A stretch of DNA of 64,000 nt from contig OY829542.1 in the NCBI GenBank assembly GCA_963691705.1, positions 56,275,002 to 56,339,001 of the forward strand, in the 5' to 3' direction. The DNA is from Viola odorata. Lineage: Eukaryota; Streptophyta; Magnoliopsida; Malpighiales; Violaceae. The notes beneath the pieces were generated by a model. That model did no database searches, was not told where the DNA came from, and saw only the letters and a program-made list of their open reading frames with translations. Position 1 is the first letter of the stretch, and each line of letters starts with the position of its first letter. Positions 17,608 through 31,804 of the stretch are shown here, one piece after another. The translations under genes and the position numbers were made by a program.

Positions 17608-19031
17608 TTACATCATCTTTTTTTATATATTTTTTTTATTGTCAACTTCTATTACCAAACGTGTTATAAAAAATTTCATGATACATAACGCATCAATGGA
17701 TTAATTAATTATGATTTGATTAAGATAACCTTTTCTCAGTTTTTATTTATTAAGAAAATGAGTATGAAATTAAGGAGCTTGACTAATTATTAGTTAAACC
17801 ACTACTTTCATATTCGATCACTTTACTCATTTTGATTTACAAATTAATAAGTATGAATTTATTTTTAATTTAAAAAATCAATTAAATGAGCTCATATTAA
17901 AGTTACACAAATCATTTCTCTTTTGTCTAGTAACTTTTTTCTACTCTATTGTCATGAAAGACCAGAGCAATTGCATACCAAATGGTGACAAAATAATAAC
18001 CTGACTGCATTGCTCAGTCTGGCAACAAAGACAAATCCTTTTCAGAACGGTCAGGAACAATCTAACAAATAATAACCTGTGATCCTGTAGTAATTAACAT
18101 ATGTGAATAATGCTCCAAATTCACTTAAAGGACAACTCAAATGGTTAAAAACTTACATCTTTGTAGTCTCTTAGAAGGTCAATACCGTTGTAAATTTACC
18201 AATAAATAGGACTAGATGGTTAACACGGTAAATGAGAAAATTTGAGCTAATTGATTAAAAAGAAGTCTATACCGTAAACAAAAAGAGAACCTTAAATCGA
18301 CAAAACTGAATGGTAAATGGTCAAAACTAAACCTAATTAGTCAAAAATACATCTAAATGGTCCAAATTGTCAAAAATCAATGAAGTGACATATATGTTCA
18401 AACTCAAATCAAAAGACCAAGAAGGGCTTAAATAGTTAAATCTTGATCTAGACGGTAAAAACAAAGTTTGTGATCAAAATAAAACTTATAATAAATAATC
18501 AAAACGAGCGTAAATGAAAATAATTGTCTAGAAGAAAAAAAAGTTAACATAAAAACACCATCCATCACGCTTGTACACCTAAAAGAAATGTACATTCCTG
18601 AACTGAATGGTCAGATTCAAGCATCATCCAAAGGATAGGATCTTGTTGCCAATCCAACAGTCAGGAAAAAGACTCATCAGTAACCTAGTGCAAATCTAAA
18701 GGATCTCACCAATCAACGACTAGCATTTCCAAAAGAAAAAATAAATAAAAGACTAGCAAGTATAAGGCTTCCAAAAACAGCTTAATCAAACAACAAACAC
18801 ATAACCACAATACTAAATTTGAACAACACCAGCTTTGATGAATACTATGTACAGAAAACATTCCTCCATCCTGCACCTCAATTAGGTTTGAATGTTTTCA
18901 CCAAACACAAATTTCATGCCATTTTTATCCAAACATTACAGGCCCGAATTTTCATGTATTCTTGCCTTCTATTGTAATAAGATTAGTCTTCAAAGGAGTT
19001 TTTTTCTGCATCTCTTCTTAGTTGGTGCCTT
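17608..19031. other. Intergenic, no gene seen
   Basis: AT-rich sequence between the SCL28 promoter and the 3' end of PUX8. Between about 18120 and 18430 there are many short variants of aatggtcaaaa and actcaaatggttaaa. The first of these resembles the tRNA-like A box found in decayed plant SINEs, but I could not define an element. Confidence 0.4.
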
Positions 19032-22000
19032 CTAGATCAACTCCAGGAACAAGGCTTCCTGTTTGCTGGTCAGGCCAAGCTCACTTAACGTCAATGTACT
19101 CTCTCCATCACTGAAAGCACGCCTCGGGTATGGTCTCACCTGTCCCAGTAGTAACAATGAATTAAAAAAAAGATTCAACACATCACGAGAAATGCTAGGG
19201 ATTTACAAAGAAGGTTGCACTCACCAGTCTATAAGTGCCAGGTTTGAACACTCTACCAATATCTATGAAATCAAAAAGAGCCTGCAAATCAAACATAACA
19301 ACATTCAAGAACCAATATGGTAGAAAAAAGACCAAAATATAAAACAAAGTCACTCAAATAAAACGTACCTTTAAGTGGTCATATTTGAGGAATCGACGGC
19401 CACGCCGGCTGCCATCAGGCATTCGAACTAAAAGGGTTACAGCATTCTCATCATCAGATGATGGTTCCTGAGGCAGGGAAGCTTCTTTTGCTGCCAATTG
19501 TCTCTCAAACTCCTGCCAGAAAGAGTTACATGAGACAACTACATAAGGTATGCTCGCTTGTGAGTTGTGATCCTATTCTTTCCTTATTCAGCAACAGTGC
19601 TGTGAGGGACATTAGGTGCTCTGAAGGGGCAAAGACTTGATATTGCCTTAGGCATTAGGCTCTAGGTACCAATGAGGCACTTGCCTGAGTAACATGAGGT
19701 ACTAACTTTACAGTGTCTAGATATGTATTTCTAGCCAACCAAAAATAGCAAGCAGCATCATAATGGTATAGAACTGTAGCATGATGCAATATAAGAGTCA
19801 GGGGAGGGACAAAGAAGTATGGTAGTTGATATGAAAATAAATTGAAGAAAAATACACCACTGTAAGAAAAATGAAACAGATGTAAAAAGAAAAGTGAAAT
19901 TTGCCTATTTTTCCGCATTCCATCTAGGGTCTGAAATGAATGATGATACCCTTCTTGGTTCTTTAAACTGGGGATGATTAAACAAGATACTCATTGTCTA
20001 GACCAAGGCGCTAAGGCCTTAGTAATATTGCCCACCTTTAACCCTCTGAGGCACCATGGCAGAGCCTGGCAACCACCCAAAGGGCTATTAATAGACAGTA
20101 GACTCTCGCAGTCGTGCACATATATATCTATAACTACCAGAGTGTATATGCACCTATATGTATCTATGTGTACACGCACATAAGAAAAGACCAAATAAAG
20201 CGACTGACAATTCAATGAGAGCATTATCAGTTCCTTGCTAACACAGCACCATATGAAAAGGTCAGAAATACAATTCGTATTATCAAGTAATTCAACTTTC
20301 AGATTAATTGAAGTGCATCAAAATCACCTGCTCTTGCTCCAATTTTCTGCGAGACTCTTCCTCCTTTTGCTTTTCTTCTTCAAGAGCGGCTAACCTAGCA
20401 GCTTCTTCTAGTAAACGACGAGCTTCAGCCTCCTCCATGGCCTTCATCTCTTTTTCTCGGTCAGCTGCCAATGCTGCAAGATACTCATCATCCTGCAACC
20501 ATTAGGAAATTTAGCACTTAACCACACCAATATTGGCAGGGAAAATTTTGAATTTCAATTTCTCAAGTTTGGAGTCCAGAAAAACAAACCTGTTGCTCTC
20601 GGATCAGTCGCTGAGCTTGCAAAGTTGGCGATGGGGGACGAGGCAGCCGTTGAGGAAATCGTTCCTCACTTTGCATAAACTGGTGAGGTGCATATGGCAT
20701 GCGATAAGCTGGCCCTTCAGGTATTCCACCAAACATTGCAGCCTCAAGCATTACTGCCTCGTCATGCTCCTCGGAAGAGATGCCTCCCCACTTCAATACA
20801 GTCAGAACACCAAAGGCAAATAATTAGAGAGACAAAAGAATATTCAAACGTGTATTTAAATTTTTAGTATGGTGATAGAAAAACTAAAAAAAAACAGAGA
20901 AGATACCTCTTCAGAAGGGAAAGCATTTCCATTGCGCAGTGGATGACTACCCGTGTCATTCTGTCCAGGACTTGCTGGTGGGCTAACCTCAACAACTCCA
21001 ACTTCTTTGGCAGATTCCGGAGAGCCAGAAGACATACGTCTTGATCTACGCCGAATGAGAGGCAGATCCTCCTCTTCTTCAGGATCATCTCGGATGGATG
21101 AGGTTCCAGCCTCCATCCTAAATCAAGCAAAAAGATCAAAAAATTTCCAATGGGAAATACATTTCAACTAAAATTTCTACTCATTATGGCTATTGTGTCA
21201 GGAGATTTATACTCAGTATATGTACTGTGTGAACCTATCCAGCAGCTGAGGATATTTACCTTCCATTTGATGCCACAGCCTTTCCTGCATCCACATCAGC
21301 TGGATTAACAGCCGCTTCTGATCCCATTTGCTCAAGCAAAGCTCTCTCTCGCTCAGCTGTCTGGATTCAGTGAATGTTAAATGAGACAGAGATGCTATTG
21401 AGTAATACAGAAAGTACAATGTAAAGACAAACCTTTAACGATAATGACATTGCATGCTCAAGTTCAGTGTCTTCTGAATGAAATTGTCTTGGCTGAGGCC
21501 CAAAATCACTCGATTCCTACATGATGATGAAACATTTTTTTATTTGTTAGAAGCATACAGCAACTGCAGCTACATTAGCTGGAAACATACCACTCAACTT
21601 TACAACTTCTTTGACAATTGAAAAGAGCTCTTAATTCTCCACATGTGGTTCAACCAATTTCTCGAACCCAAGTAATGAAGGCACTTTGAAAAGGAAAGAA
21701 GAAACATGCCCTTATAGCCTACGCTACCAAATTACATAACCATCCTATAACAAGTAACACTTGACTGTTCTAATCATCTAATGTTGTACTGCCATACAAT
21801 TATCTTTTGTTCAAATCACAAATGTTAACTATTTTGAATGGTCAAAATTCTGAAGGAAAACACTCAGGAATGACCATACATACAGAGTTTTAGCTTATAA
21901 CAGTAACAAAGGCTGTTCTAATCATCTAATGTTGTACTGCCATACAATATCATTAATGTAATTAGCTCACCTGAGCATCGCGTTTTGAAGCCTCAATGGC

Positions 22001-23299
22001 AGCCCTGACCATTTCTTCCTCTATGTCATTGCCATAGCCTGGCATATTATCAATAGCAGGCGCACTAGGTCTTACATATCCCTCTTGGAAACTCCCACCA
22101 AAAACATCAGCTGTTCTTTCATTCTGCTGAGCGGCCTGGGTCCTCAAGTCAGCACCAGTGTCGTCATCATCTTCATCCTCCACAATAATAGGTCCATGGC
22201 TAACTGACCCTTGTGCTTGTTCAGTTCCAGTTACATCCTCAATGACAGGAGCAAGAGGGGAGCTTCTAGATCCATCACCCCCATCCTTGACCTCTATAGG
22301 TATTTCCCGCCTCTCCCTAGGTTGCGAAATAAAAGGGGCACTGGGATTCATAAAACTGGAACCACCATCAAATACGCCTCTACGAAGTGAATCGATGACC
22401 TCAAATGGATCCATAGCAGCAGTCCCAGACAAAGGCAAGAAAGGATTCCTGCTAGGTGGTGCAAGTCTCAACGGCTCATCTATATCCATAGGATCATCTT
22501 GAGGACCAGCAACAGAAGCTTCAGGCACACTACACATGAGAACACACAAATTAGAACACCAACAGCTTATAGCTAATAAAAAGAAAAATGACAGATACAA
22601 TAAGAAGAGGCATAAGTCACTAACGCGCTTCGATCTCCTTCATTAAAATATGCATTGACAGCTGCATTGAGATCACCACCATGCTCCTAATTCCAATCAA
22701 TGACAACAGGTATAATAATAAATACATGGATAAAATAGATGTAATAAAAATAAAACTAATAACAATAATAATTGATTCAAACTGGCCCCTAATTTATGCC
22801 GCACCGAAGTGGTTACTCTAAAGTTCTGGGCATTTGACAGAAACTACATCTAAGGTACTTTCCTGAAATATGCAAAACTACCTTAACTCCCTAGATTATC
22901 CCAACTTTTTTTTATCCAATTGAGGAATCACAACGTAGTCACTTCAAGCCAGTAGAAAAATAGACATCATAATGCTTCAACTGGTCATAAGACTTCAATT
23001 ACTGGTTAATCAGCCACTTAAAACTAAAAGTTAATCAACAATGCTAACAAACCAGAAACCCCAAATGAACCGATAGCAGAACACCAGAATAGCAACACAA
23101 AAGGGCATGAAATTGCATAAAAACACGATCAAAATCACCCAAAAATTAGAAACGACAGTTATCGACTCTTGAGGTAGAATAGATGAGAGGGAAGTCAATG
23201 TTTCTATAATCTCACCTGGATTTTTCGCGCGGCGACGTCTTCAGTGACGCCAGCGATGCTTATAAACGTCTCGATTGCTCCTTGATTCACTCCGGCCAT
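19032..23299 (-). CDS. Plant UBX domain protein, PUX8/SAY1-like
   Basis: Eleven coding exons join in frame to 591 codons: 23216-23299, 22625-22686, 21971-22529, 21433-21516, 21260-21360, 20907-21117, 20590-20790, 20328-20492, 19369-19512, 19225-19281, 19032-19139; all introns are GT...AG. The N-terminus [20 protein letters not shown] is the UBA-like fold (about 1-50). Two ubiquitin-interacting motifs follow ([15 protein letters not shown] near 220; [12 protein letters not shown] near 255). A charged coiled coil (about 435-500) precedes a C-terminal UBX domain (about 510-591) with YPRR where p47-type proteins have the FPR loop. PUX proteins are adaptors of the AAA ATPase CDC48/p97, binding it through UBX and cargo ubiquitin through UBA/UIM. 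The UBA-UIM-UBX order favours PUX8 over its relative PUX9, but I could not test this. Divergent neighbour: PIG-U. Confidence 0.93.
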
Positions 23300-24897
23300 C
23301 CTTTGGTTCTTCTTTACCGCACCGTTCTATCAGTGTCTTGCCTTCTTATACTCGATTGAAAATTGCGATGATGGGTATAATCAAACAGGGGACGAGGAAT
23401 GAAAACTTCTCCGGCGAGGATTGGAATATCGGTGGAAGGAGGAGTTACAAGTTAAATGAGAGCTTCTCCAATATTCTACGCTTTCTCGGATTTGGGAGAG
23501 GAGGGTGTGTTGAATGATAAAGGGAATTGTTTGATTTTATTTGTGACTTGGTCGGTAAGTCGAATTTTGGAGTGGCATGGATAGTTTCGTTATTTCAATG
23601 AAACAATGTTGTCAAAGCCCGACCCATCCCAAAAAAAGGACCCGTCCGAGGTTATGGATCAAAGACGGCCCACAGGAAGATACGCGCGGCCTTTACAAGG
23701 GCATATTCGTAAGGCTACGAAATTTGAGCTCTAAAAGATCAACTATGGTGCATACAAAGACACGCGGACCAATTATAATATTTATATATGCAATTTATAT
23801 ATATATTAGTTTGTAGTACTAATTAACCTTAACGTTTTATATAATTTTTTTTGAATAAATATATAATTTAAAAAAAAACTCAATTTTCCATGGACTCAGC
23901 AATCACTTTCCCCACCCTATAATTAAGGAATTATTTTCTCTTATTTTAGGAGAAATTGAAGAGATCAAAGAAAGTTGGATTTCTGAGAGTCCATCCAACT
24001 TCATTTGCATCAACCAAATACAATAAAACTCGAAATCTTAAATTCTTGAATCACTTTCTCTTTTAATTTCGCCAATTAAACGCTACCAAAATGTACAGTT
24101 ATTGAAAGATAAGTCAACACATGTCAATTTAAAGTTAATATAGAATTGATAAAAAAAAATTAAAATTGATTACTTAAGTGAAAAAATATCAACAATTACA
24201 TGTGTTGATATTTATTTTATTAAGTAAATGTTATTCATTACTCGATATTTATTCTATTTATTTTCATATTTATAACTTTTAAATTATTTAATTCAATAAG
24301 ATACAATCAAATACAATAAAAATAAGATAAATTTAACTTTATTTAATAAATAAATAAAATTAAATAGATTATTAAAATAAGTAATTATTAAGGTGTAACC
24401 ATTAACAAAATTAATTCATCTTGCACTTCGATTATATTATCTCACTCTTATCACGATTAATTATGTTTTATTGATTTCATACAACATACATATACTAACA
24501 AAAAATAATAAATTATTAAACACTAAAATCTTCAATATATTGAAAAAATATGTAAAAAAATTAACCTCTATTAACTAACATAATGATATCTTTTAATAAT
24601 TAAATATTTAATCTTTCCTATCATTATAATTAATTATTTTAGAATTGAGATTGTATTTATATACATTTATCAAAAAAAAAATTTAATAATGTTTTAATAA
24701 ATTAAAATTATGCAATAATATATCTTAACTAATAAAATTAGTTGCTTATCAAAAAAAAAAAAAAAAATATTAGTTGACAAATGACTTTAACTTCACAAAC
24801 GCTGCGTTTCAATTTCTTGAAGCTGGTAAGAAGAGTGTAAGACAGTCACAGTGAGAGAGCTCCGATCCGGAACTCTTTTCTTTTCTCGTCGTCAAGA
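23300..24897. other. Divergent intergenic region PUX8 / PIG-U
   Basis: Holds the PUX8 upstream region (about 23300-23520) and the PIG-U upstream region and leader (about 24780-24897). The middle is very AT-rich with A and T homopolymers. No gene, TIR element or RNA was recognised. Confidence 0.5.
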
Positions 24898-27800
24898 ATG
24901 GAGACGAGGGAGGAAGGCAAGCTACAGCAACAGCAGCAGCAGAAGAAGAAGCAAGGCTTCTGGAAATGGATTATAGCCGCCGTGATCTTCCGTGTCATAC
25001 TAATCTACTTCCTCCAAAACCTCAACTTATCCTCCCGCCCCGAAGTCTCTACGCCTCTCACCAGCCTCCGCCGCCGTACGCACCGCCGCACCCATTCTCC
25101 TGATCTCTCTCTCTTTTCGCACATGAAAATGCCACCAATTCATAATTTTTGTGTTCTGTTCCTCTTGTTGCAGTGGCTGAGGGTTACTGGCTGAAACAAT
25201 CATCCATGTCAGCTTATGCAGGTTTGTGCATTTTTCAATATTGAAAGCTACGTTACGTTTATTACAGTAGAAAACAGTACTTTACTGATCTAATTTTTCT
25301 TTGCTTGGCTTTAAAGGATCGATGTACCACGGCTCTCCTTTGTTACTCTCAGTCCTCGGTCCACTCACCGTTAAAAGGTACTCTCTATTTGTGTTTTATT
25401 ATTCCTTTAAAATGATTTAGTTGAATGGTTATTGATTTAGTTGTTCATTTTTTGTGCAAGGGTAGAATTGAAGGGCTGCCGAATCATATTTTATACAGGT
25501 AATGCATGTGAGAAGGTTAGGTTTTCATGTTTACACTGTATTAATGTTTGTTTCTGAATTTTTGTTGAACTTTATTAAAGCTGTTGATTTTAATGTTTTT
25601 GGCTACAGTTTGGTTTTGGTTGCTGCAGATGTTATTAGTGCATTGCTCATTCGTGCGACTGGTAAGAAACTACAGATGGCCTCCAGGCAGAGTCTGGAAT
25701 CGCTAGGCTTTTCTGAAGCATCAAAGATTTCAGGTAGCTACTAACGTGTTATATCCTCACTGCATAGAGAATGAAATGTGGATTCAGCATTTTTCTATTT
25801 CCTTAAATAAAAAAACAAAATATATGACTGTCTTTTTAGGATTTCCTTCACGGGAATCCTTGTTTAAGATCAGAAAGGGTGATGTTGATCTTGTCTGCAG
25901 ATGTATCTACGGGAGATATTGCTGCTGTTGTGTACCTTTGCAATCCTTTCACTATAGCTGCCTGTGTGGGGTTGTCTACATCCCCGGTTGAAAATCTGGT
26001 TATCATACTGGCACTTTATGGAGCATGCAAAAGTAAGATGCTTATTTCCCTAGAATATTAGAACTTTTATATTGTATTTGGGTTAGAGCCACAATGTTTC
26101 CTCCATTTTTGTAGGCAATTATTAGGAGACCCTGGTATCTGCAAAATGAGTCATCCATAGAATAGCTAACTTTGTGGTATTTTTGCCAAGTTACTTACTT
26201 CAATATCTTCTGAGAGTCTTTGGCATGTGATAGTCTTCGTGTGGAGTTCTATGTTGTTTGGAAACATTAGTTACTAGTTACTATAGTACTCAATGCCTCT
26301 GCATTATGCCCTTTTTAAGGGAATAGGTGGAGTCCAGGAGATAGCATCTTGTTTGTATTAGGCATCCTTGTGTTATTTATTCCTCCAATTTCTTTCTTGT
26401 TAAAGTTGCCATCCTCAGCAAAATTTCCATTATGGTTCGTTTTCAGTTGATGGATGAGCCTTTATTCCCTGTTATGTACTTGCATTGCATTATAGTGACT
26501 GTTCTTTGTATGCACCGCAGGACTGGTTCCTCTGGCAGCTTTTGGATGGGTTATGGCAACACATTTGTCTCTTTATCCAGCAATTCTGATTGTTCCGGTA
26601 ATCCCTCTTTTGTACTTAATTTTGTTTTTCTTTATGCAATGAGGTCTTACATCAATTTGGTAGGGACATGTTTAGTAGAATTCTCTATTGGTCACTTGTC
26701 TCTTTAGTTATAGCAGTTATATGGTACATTGTTTCAGGTTGTTCTTCTATTGGGACATGGCCCAGATTCTCCGCCTAGAAAACTGTTCCTGCAGAAGGAA
26801 TGTGGCAAAATCACAGATAACCTCTCAAGTTGTACCCAGCATCAACAAGAGGGAGGAATCAATCAATCAAAGCCACAAATTATCTTTATGTGGAGACCAG
26901 TTGTGCATTTCTTATTCTGGGCTTCTTTGTGGTCTGTTTATGTATTGTTTCTTTGCGGTATCTCTGTCAAACGGAATGGTAGTCTACGGGAGATGTTTCA
27001 AAGGTATCAGTTGGCTATTCTAAGCTTTTATGTGAATCTTGGATCATATGTTTTTCTCGTTATAATTATGCCCTTCTATTGTTGTCTTGTGTGCTTAAAT
27101 TGATGCCAAATATTATTGGGATAAAAGGAATAAGGAATATGACTCACTCCAAGGTTAACTTCTGTTGGAATACCTTGTGTGATGAGTATGGTGATTATGC
27201 TATAGTTGGTAACATCTCTGAAATATGCTAACTACTACAACATCACTTGCTTAAACTTAAGGAGGATATCTGAAAACTTTTTTTGATTTATTTTTATGTA
27301 CTGATTTTTTATTGAGGTCAGATACACAATCTTGAATGAGTTTTCTCCAAACATGTGCTTCTTCTTGCATGGATTTTGTCCATAAAATTCGAAAGCCCAC
27401 ATTTTTGTGGAAGTTAGATACTATCAGTGATTTATATGTGTAGCTTGGTCAAATAGTTATTGCTCATCTTTCCCAAAGCCGAGGTTTATGATTTGAGCTT
27501 TCAAAATCAGCTGTTGTTATGGAGAAGTAATTCCTCATAAATCTCCTACATGACACCTACTTTCGTCTTCATAAACTACAACTTCCATGTTGGTTCAAAA
27601 TAGGTTAATCAGAGAATGTTTGTACTGACTATTCAATAGTATTTATATTGCTTCATGCTTGTTGCTCTTTGAGAAATATTATGACTGGCCGGGTCTTTAC
27701 TCTCTGAAGTCTGCCATTCTGTTGTTGTAAAGTTTCTAATAGTTCCTATATAATGCGTCTATTTTGCAGCACATATGGTTTCATTCTTACGGTGGAAGAT

Positions 27801-29746
27801 CTGTCACCAAATATGGGTGTTCTATGGTGAGTCTAGACCACTCTTTTTTGTAGATAATGAAGTAAGTCACGTCAAATATGGCATCTTGAACTTAGAGTCA
27901 TCTGTTTTATTTCACTTGCAGGTACTTCTTTGCTGAAGTTTTTGATTTCTTCAGAAGCTTCTTTTTGATAGTTTTCCACCTGAATATACTGTTTATAATA
28001 TTCCCATTAGCCATAAGGCTAAAACACCGGCCCTGCTTCCTGGCTTTTGTCTACATTGCGATCTCTTCAATGCTTAAAGCATATCCATCAGTAAGTCCTG
28101 TGTTAACTGCGTAGGTACTGTTTTTTACGCTACATGCATAATGTGCATAACGGGGAAGAGAAAGAATGTTGCTAATGCGTTGTTGCTATGCTTGGATTTA
28201 TTGCCGTTGCAAACTACATATAGTATAATAACAGTGATTTTGAATCCTGCTATCCATGTCTGTTTGTTTTGTCCTTTTTTAATCTTTTAAAGACCTAACC
28301 TCTTAACAGATCCCTTAACCCCTCACTGCAGATTGTAATAACAATGACTAAAGTAAATATTATTATGCAAGGGAATTTCAACAAATAAACATGATAAAGA
28401 TATATTCTTTTTCGCAATGTTGCCTAATGTAATTAGATTTTCCTCTAAATCTTTTGGTTTGATTTAATTAGGTTGGAGATTCAGGTCTATACTTAGGTTT
28501 ATTGGGTTTGTTCCTTGATCAATTAGCAGGTAAGCGAACAGTTTCTCTTTTGCTTTAGATGAATTTAGACTTGCCTAGCATCTTACACCTATGATATGCC
28601 TTGCAGATATGCAATTCTCTCTTCTACTCTTCTGTGGATATGTGGGGATTTCCCTCCTTAGCCCTGTGATGCACAATCTATGGATTTGGAGGGTATGCCT
28701 CTCTATGAAGCTCATTTTCTTGGCCAAATTAGTAGTGTGAGTTCATGACTAATTTAATGCAAATTTGCAGGGCACTGGTAACCCAAACTTCTACTTTGGA
28801 ACTGCAATGGGATATGCTTGCGTGCAGGTACGTTTTTCCTTTTGTAGTAAGCTTCTCCTGTAGGAGCATCAATTTAGAGGAAAACTGGTGCATCTCTCTT
28901 TTATTTATTTTTTGGTCGAGACCGTTCGGTAATCTAGTCACCACATTGGGTGCATCTCTCTTTTATGATGACAAGAGTAACTTCCATTTTGGTTGACTGG
29001 TAATGTTGGTCACTAAGGTCATAAATAATTACCTTTGATTTACCCCCCAAGTTGGACTTTTGCTTTATCAAAAAGGAAAAAAATGATTCTAGCTGGGTTG
29101 AAGTTGTCTTTTTCTTTAAGTTTCTTAGAGCTGGAACACATGTACCGAATTCCCAAATTAAAGATTGAATCCATCCAAGTTTTGTCAATTATACGATGCA
29201 AACATTTTTTATATTTTATTAATATTTATATTTATTTTATTTTATACATTAGTATATGTTATTAATTTGTTCTGTAAAACAGAACATATAGTTCTTTAAA
29301 AAAAATCTTTGTAATTGTACTTATAAGCATTACTGTCTGACCTCTAATAATTTTTTCCTTTGTATGTTAGATGGAGCTATATCAACATTTCTCTCTGATG
29401 TCAAAACGCATAGAAATCGCTAGGCTAGTACTTAAGAGTTACTTTACTCTAGTTAACTTGAATGAAAACACATCTTTGCTAAATACCGAGGCCAAAGGCA
29501 AACACAATAAAACCAATGTTTTGCTCTGGGTGGTCATTAGACCAAGTTACATTACAGTGATCCAATGCAGTTGCTAATGAATTCAAAGTGTATGATATTT
29601 TGGCAACATTAATGTGCACTCTTTACCTTGCTTTTTCATTGACTTTGCAGATCGTTTTGGTGGTTGAGTGTATAAGTGCCATGCTCAATCGTGACAGGAA
29701 ACTGAGGAAATTACTTACCACAAAGCTTCAAGATGGAAAATCTTAA
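24898..29746 (+). CDS. GPI transamidase subunit PIG-U
   Basis: Fourteen coding exons join in frame to 480 codons: 24898-25075, 25174-25221, 25317-25377, 25466-25498, 25609-25733, 25901-26032, 26521-26597, 26738-27003, 27770-27826, 27922-28090, 28472-28529, 28607-28692, 28771-28827, 29651-29746. The product is a multi-span ER membrane protein: a Gln/Lys-rich cytosolic start, a first span (WKWIIAAVIFRVILIYFLQN), the conserved EGYWLK and SPLLLSVLGPL lumenal motifs, and further hydrophobic spans including FFAEVFDFFRSFFL and GNPNFYFGTAMGYA near the end. PIG-U (yeast Cdc91) belongs to the transamidase that attaches GPI anchors to proteins and is thought to help recognise the GPI lipid. The length fits plant homologues. 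Intron 8 contains 60 bp shared with the repeat units at the left of the window. Confidence 0.95.
27261..27320. repeat. Repeat-unit fragment in PIG-U intron 8
   Basis: This 60-bp stretch, from ggaggatatctgaaaacttt through attgaggtca, matches 301-356 and 3667-3722 in the tandem units except for short indels. Flanking intron sequence does not match. Confidence 0.8.
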
Positions 29747-30546
29747 CCACTTAATGCAGGCGCCCAGGCATGTATTCCTTAGCATTAAAGCATCCACGGC
29801 GCCTCAAGAGTTTCAACCCCGAAAAACATCAGATCAGTCCGGGTTTTCTTGTTTTACCTACTGCATTTTTGTCTAATCATGCGTTTTACAAAGGTGTGTA
29901 TTGCTTGTAGTCTTGTAGGAAAACAGTCAAAAGAACAATACAAAACTCAAAGTGAAAACTGACGAAATGATGACTTCCTCTCCATGCAAACATTAGGGAC
30001 CGAGTTGGTTGATCTCGTGCGGTGACCGTTGCTTAATTATATTTTGGGATTCCCCGTTGTTTGTTGAATTGTTTTTGCGATGTTGGGTTGTTGCTCTTCT
30101 TCTCCACTTGTGTTTTTGTCTAAATCCTTGCAAGGGGTCATGAATCATGATGACTGATGAGTCATGACTCGATGTGCTCAAGAGTAATGCGCACGCATGG
30201 CTATAATGGGCATTGATTAGTTTGCAAGATTTTTTTTGTCAAAAAAGAAATTAAATAGAAATTGGAGATTGGATTGCAAGGCACCGCATAGTATTTTCAA
30301 AAGGCACAAGGTTCTCGGGTCTTGATTCCAGGGCTTTGAATGTATTTTGATAGTTTCAAGTTCCCAGCCCCAATCCATGCCATTGATAACATATATAAAG
30401 CTTTTGTCTGCTAGGACCAACATTTATAATATAATAATAAGGTGAAAGAGCTGGAGGAACAGTTCTTGGCACTATTCTTTTCGGCCAAAAGACAAAGCCT
30501 TTATGTATACAGTGAGAGAGAGATTGAAAACTTGGTGAAATATTCT
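29747..30546. other. PIG-U 3' flank, no gene seen
   Basis: The first 150-250 bp are the probable 3' untranslated region. The rest is unique sequence with no recognisable coding frame. Confidence 0.4.
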
Positions 30547-30555
30547 ATAAAAAAA

Positions 30556-31795
30556 GGAGTAATAGTATTTTATACCCCTGTACTATCGCCGAAAAACAGA
30601 TACCTCCCCTGTACTTTAAAACGTCCATGAGACCCCTTGAACTAATGTTTCCGTGCAAATACCTCCCCTCCGTTAGTTTTTGACCAGTTTGACTAACGAT
30701 TCCGTTAAATTACCTCCTAAATCAGATTTCAAAAAAATATATATAAAAAAAATGTAGAAAATGTAAAATATAAAAAAAAATTAAAAATTTAAAAAAAAAG
30801 TACAAATTCCAAAAAAATGAACAAAAATTCAAAAAAATAGAAAATTTCCAAAAAAAATTAATTAAAGTAAAAATCCAGAAAAAATGTAAAAAATTATAAA
30901 AATATCAAAAAAAATGTACAAATTCCAAAAATTACACAAAAAATGTTAAACTTTTATTAAAAAAAAGTAAAATTCGAAAAAATATAAAAATTAATTAACC
31001 TAAAAATTCAGAAAAAATGTAAAATTCCAAAAAAAATGTTAAAAAATCCAAAAAATGTAAAAATTCCAAAAAAAAATTAATTAACCTAAAAAATTGTTAA
31101 AAAATCCAAAAAATGTAGAAATTCCAAAATAAAATAATTAACCTAAGTAATTAATCCAAAAAAACTGGAAAAATTCCAAAAAATGTAAAAAATTGAATTT
31201 ATTTAGATTTTTGGATTTTTTATGCATTTTTTAGATTAATTAATTTTTTCTAAATTTTTAACATTTTTTTCTAGATTTTTAAGTTTAATTACATTTTTTT
31301 TGAATTTTTTATTTTAATTAATTATTTTTTGGAATTATTACAATTTTTTGGAATTTGATTTTTTTTGAATTTTTCACATTTTTTTTGGATTTTTTTATTA
31401 ATTAATTTTTTAAGGAATTTTAACATTTTTTTGAAATTTTAACATTTTTTTTAAAATTTTTAGATTAATTAATTGTTTTTGAAAATTTTTAAATTATTTT
31501 TGAAATTTTGAAATTTTTTCCTGAATTTTCAGATTAATTAATTTTTTTAAACATTTTTACATTTTTTTTGGATTTTTTAAATTAATTATATTATTTAATA
31601 CATAATTACCTACTACAGCAGGTTAAAAAAAAACCTATTGTAGCAGGTAATCTGTTAAATTTAACAACCAAAATTAACGGAGGGGAGGTGTTTGCACGGG
31701 AACATTAGTTCAGGGGAATCTCATGGACGTTTTAAAGTACAGGGGAGGTATCTGTTTTTCGGCGATAATACAGGGGTATAAAATACTATTACCCC
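30556..31795. mobile_element. Mutator-like non-autonomous foldback element
   Basis: Long terminal inverted repeats of about 130 bp start ggagtaatagtattttatac on the left and have the complement of ggggtaatagtattttatac on the right. A perfect 9-bp target duplication, ataaaaaaa, lies at 30547-30555 and 31796-31804. A 9-bp duplication and long inverted repeats are hallmarks of Mutator elements. The interior has no ORF: its left half repeats aaaattccaaaaaatgt-like words and its right half the complementary ttttggaatttt words, so the whole 1.24 kb can fold back on itself. Confidence 0.88.
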
Positions 31796-31804
31796 ATAAA
31801 AAAA

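Noticed and set aside
18120..18430. Repeated aatggtcaaaa-type words
   Set aside because: No regular period and no clear unit; probably ordinary AT-rich sequence or very old repeats.
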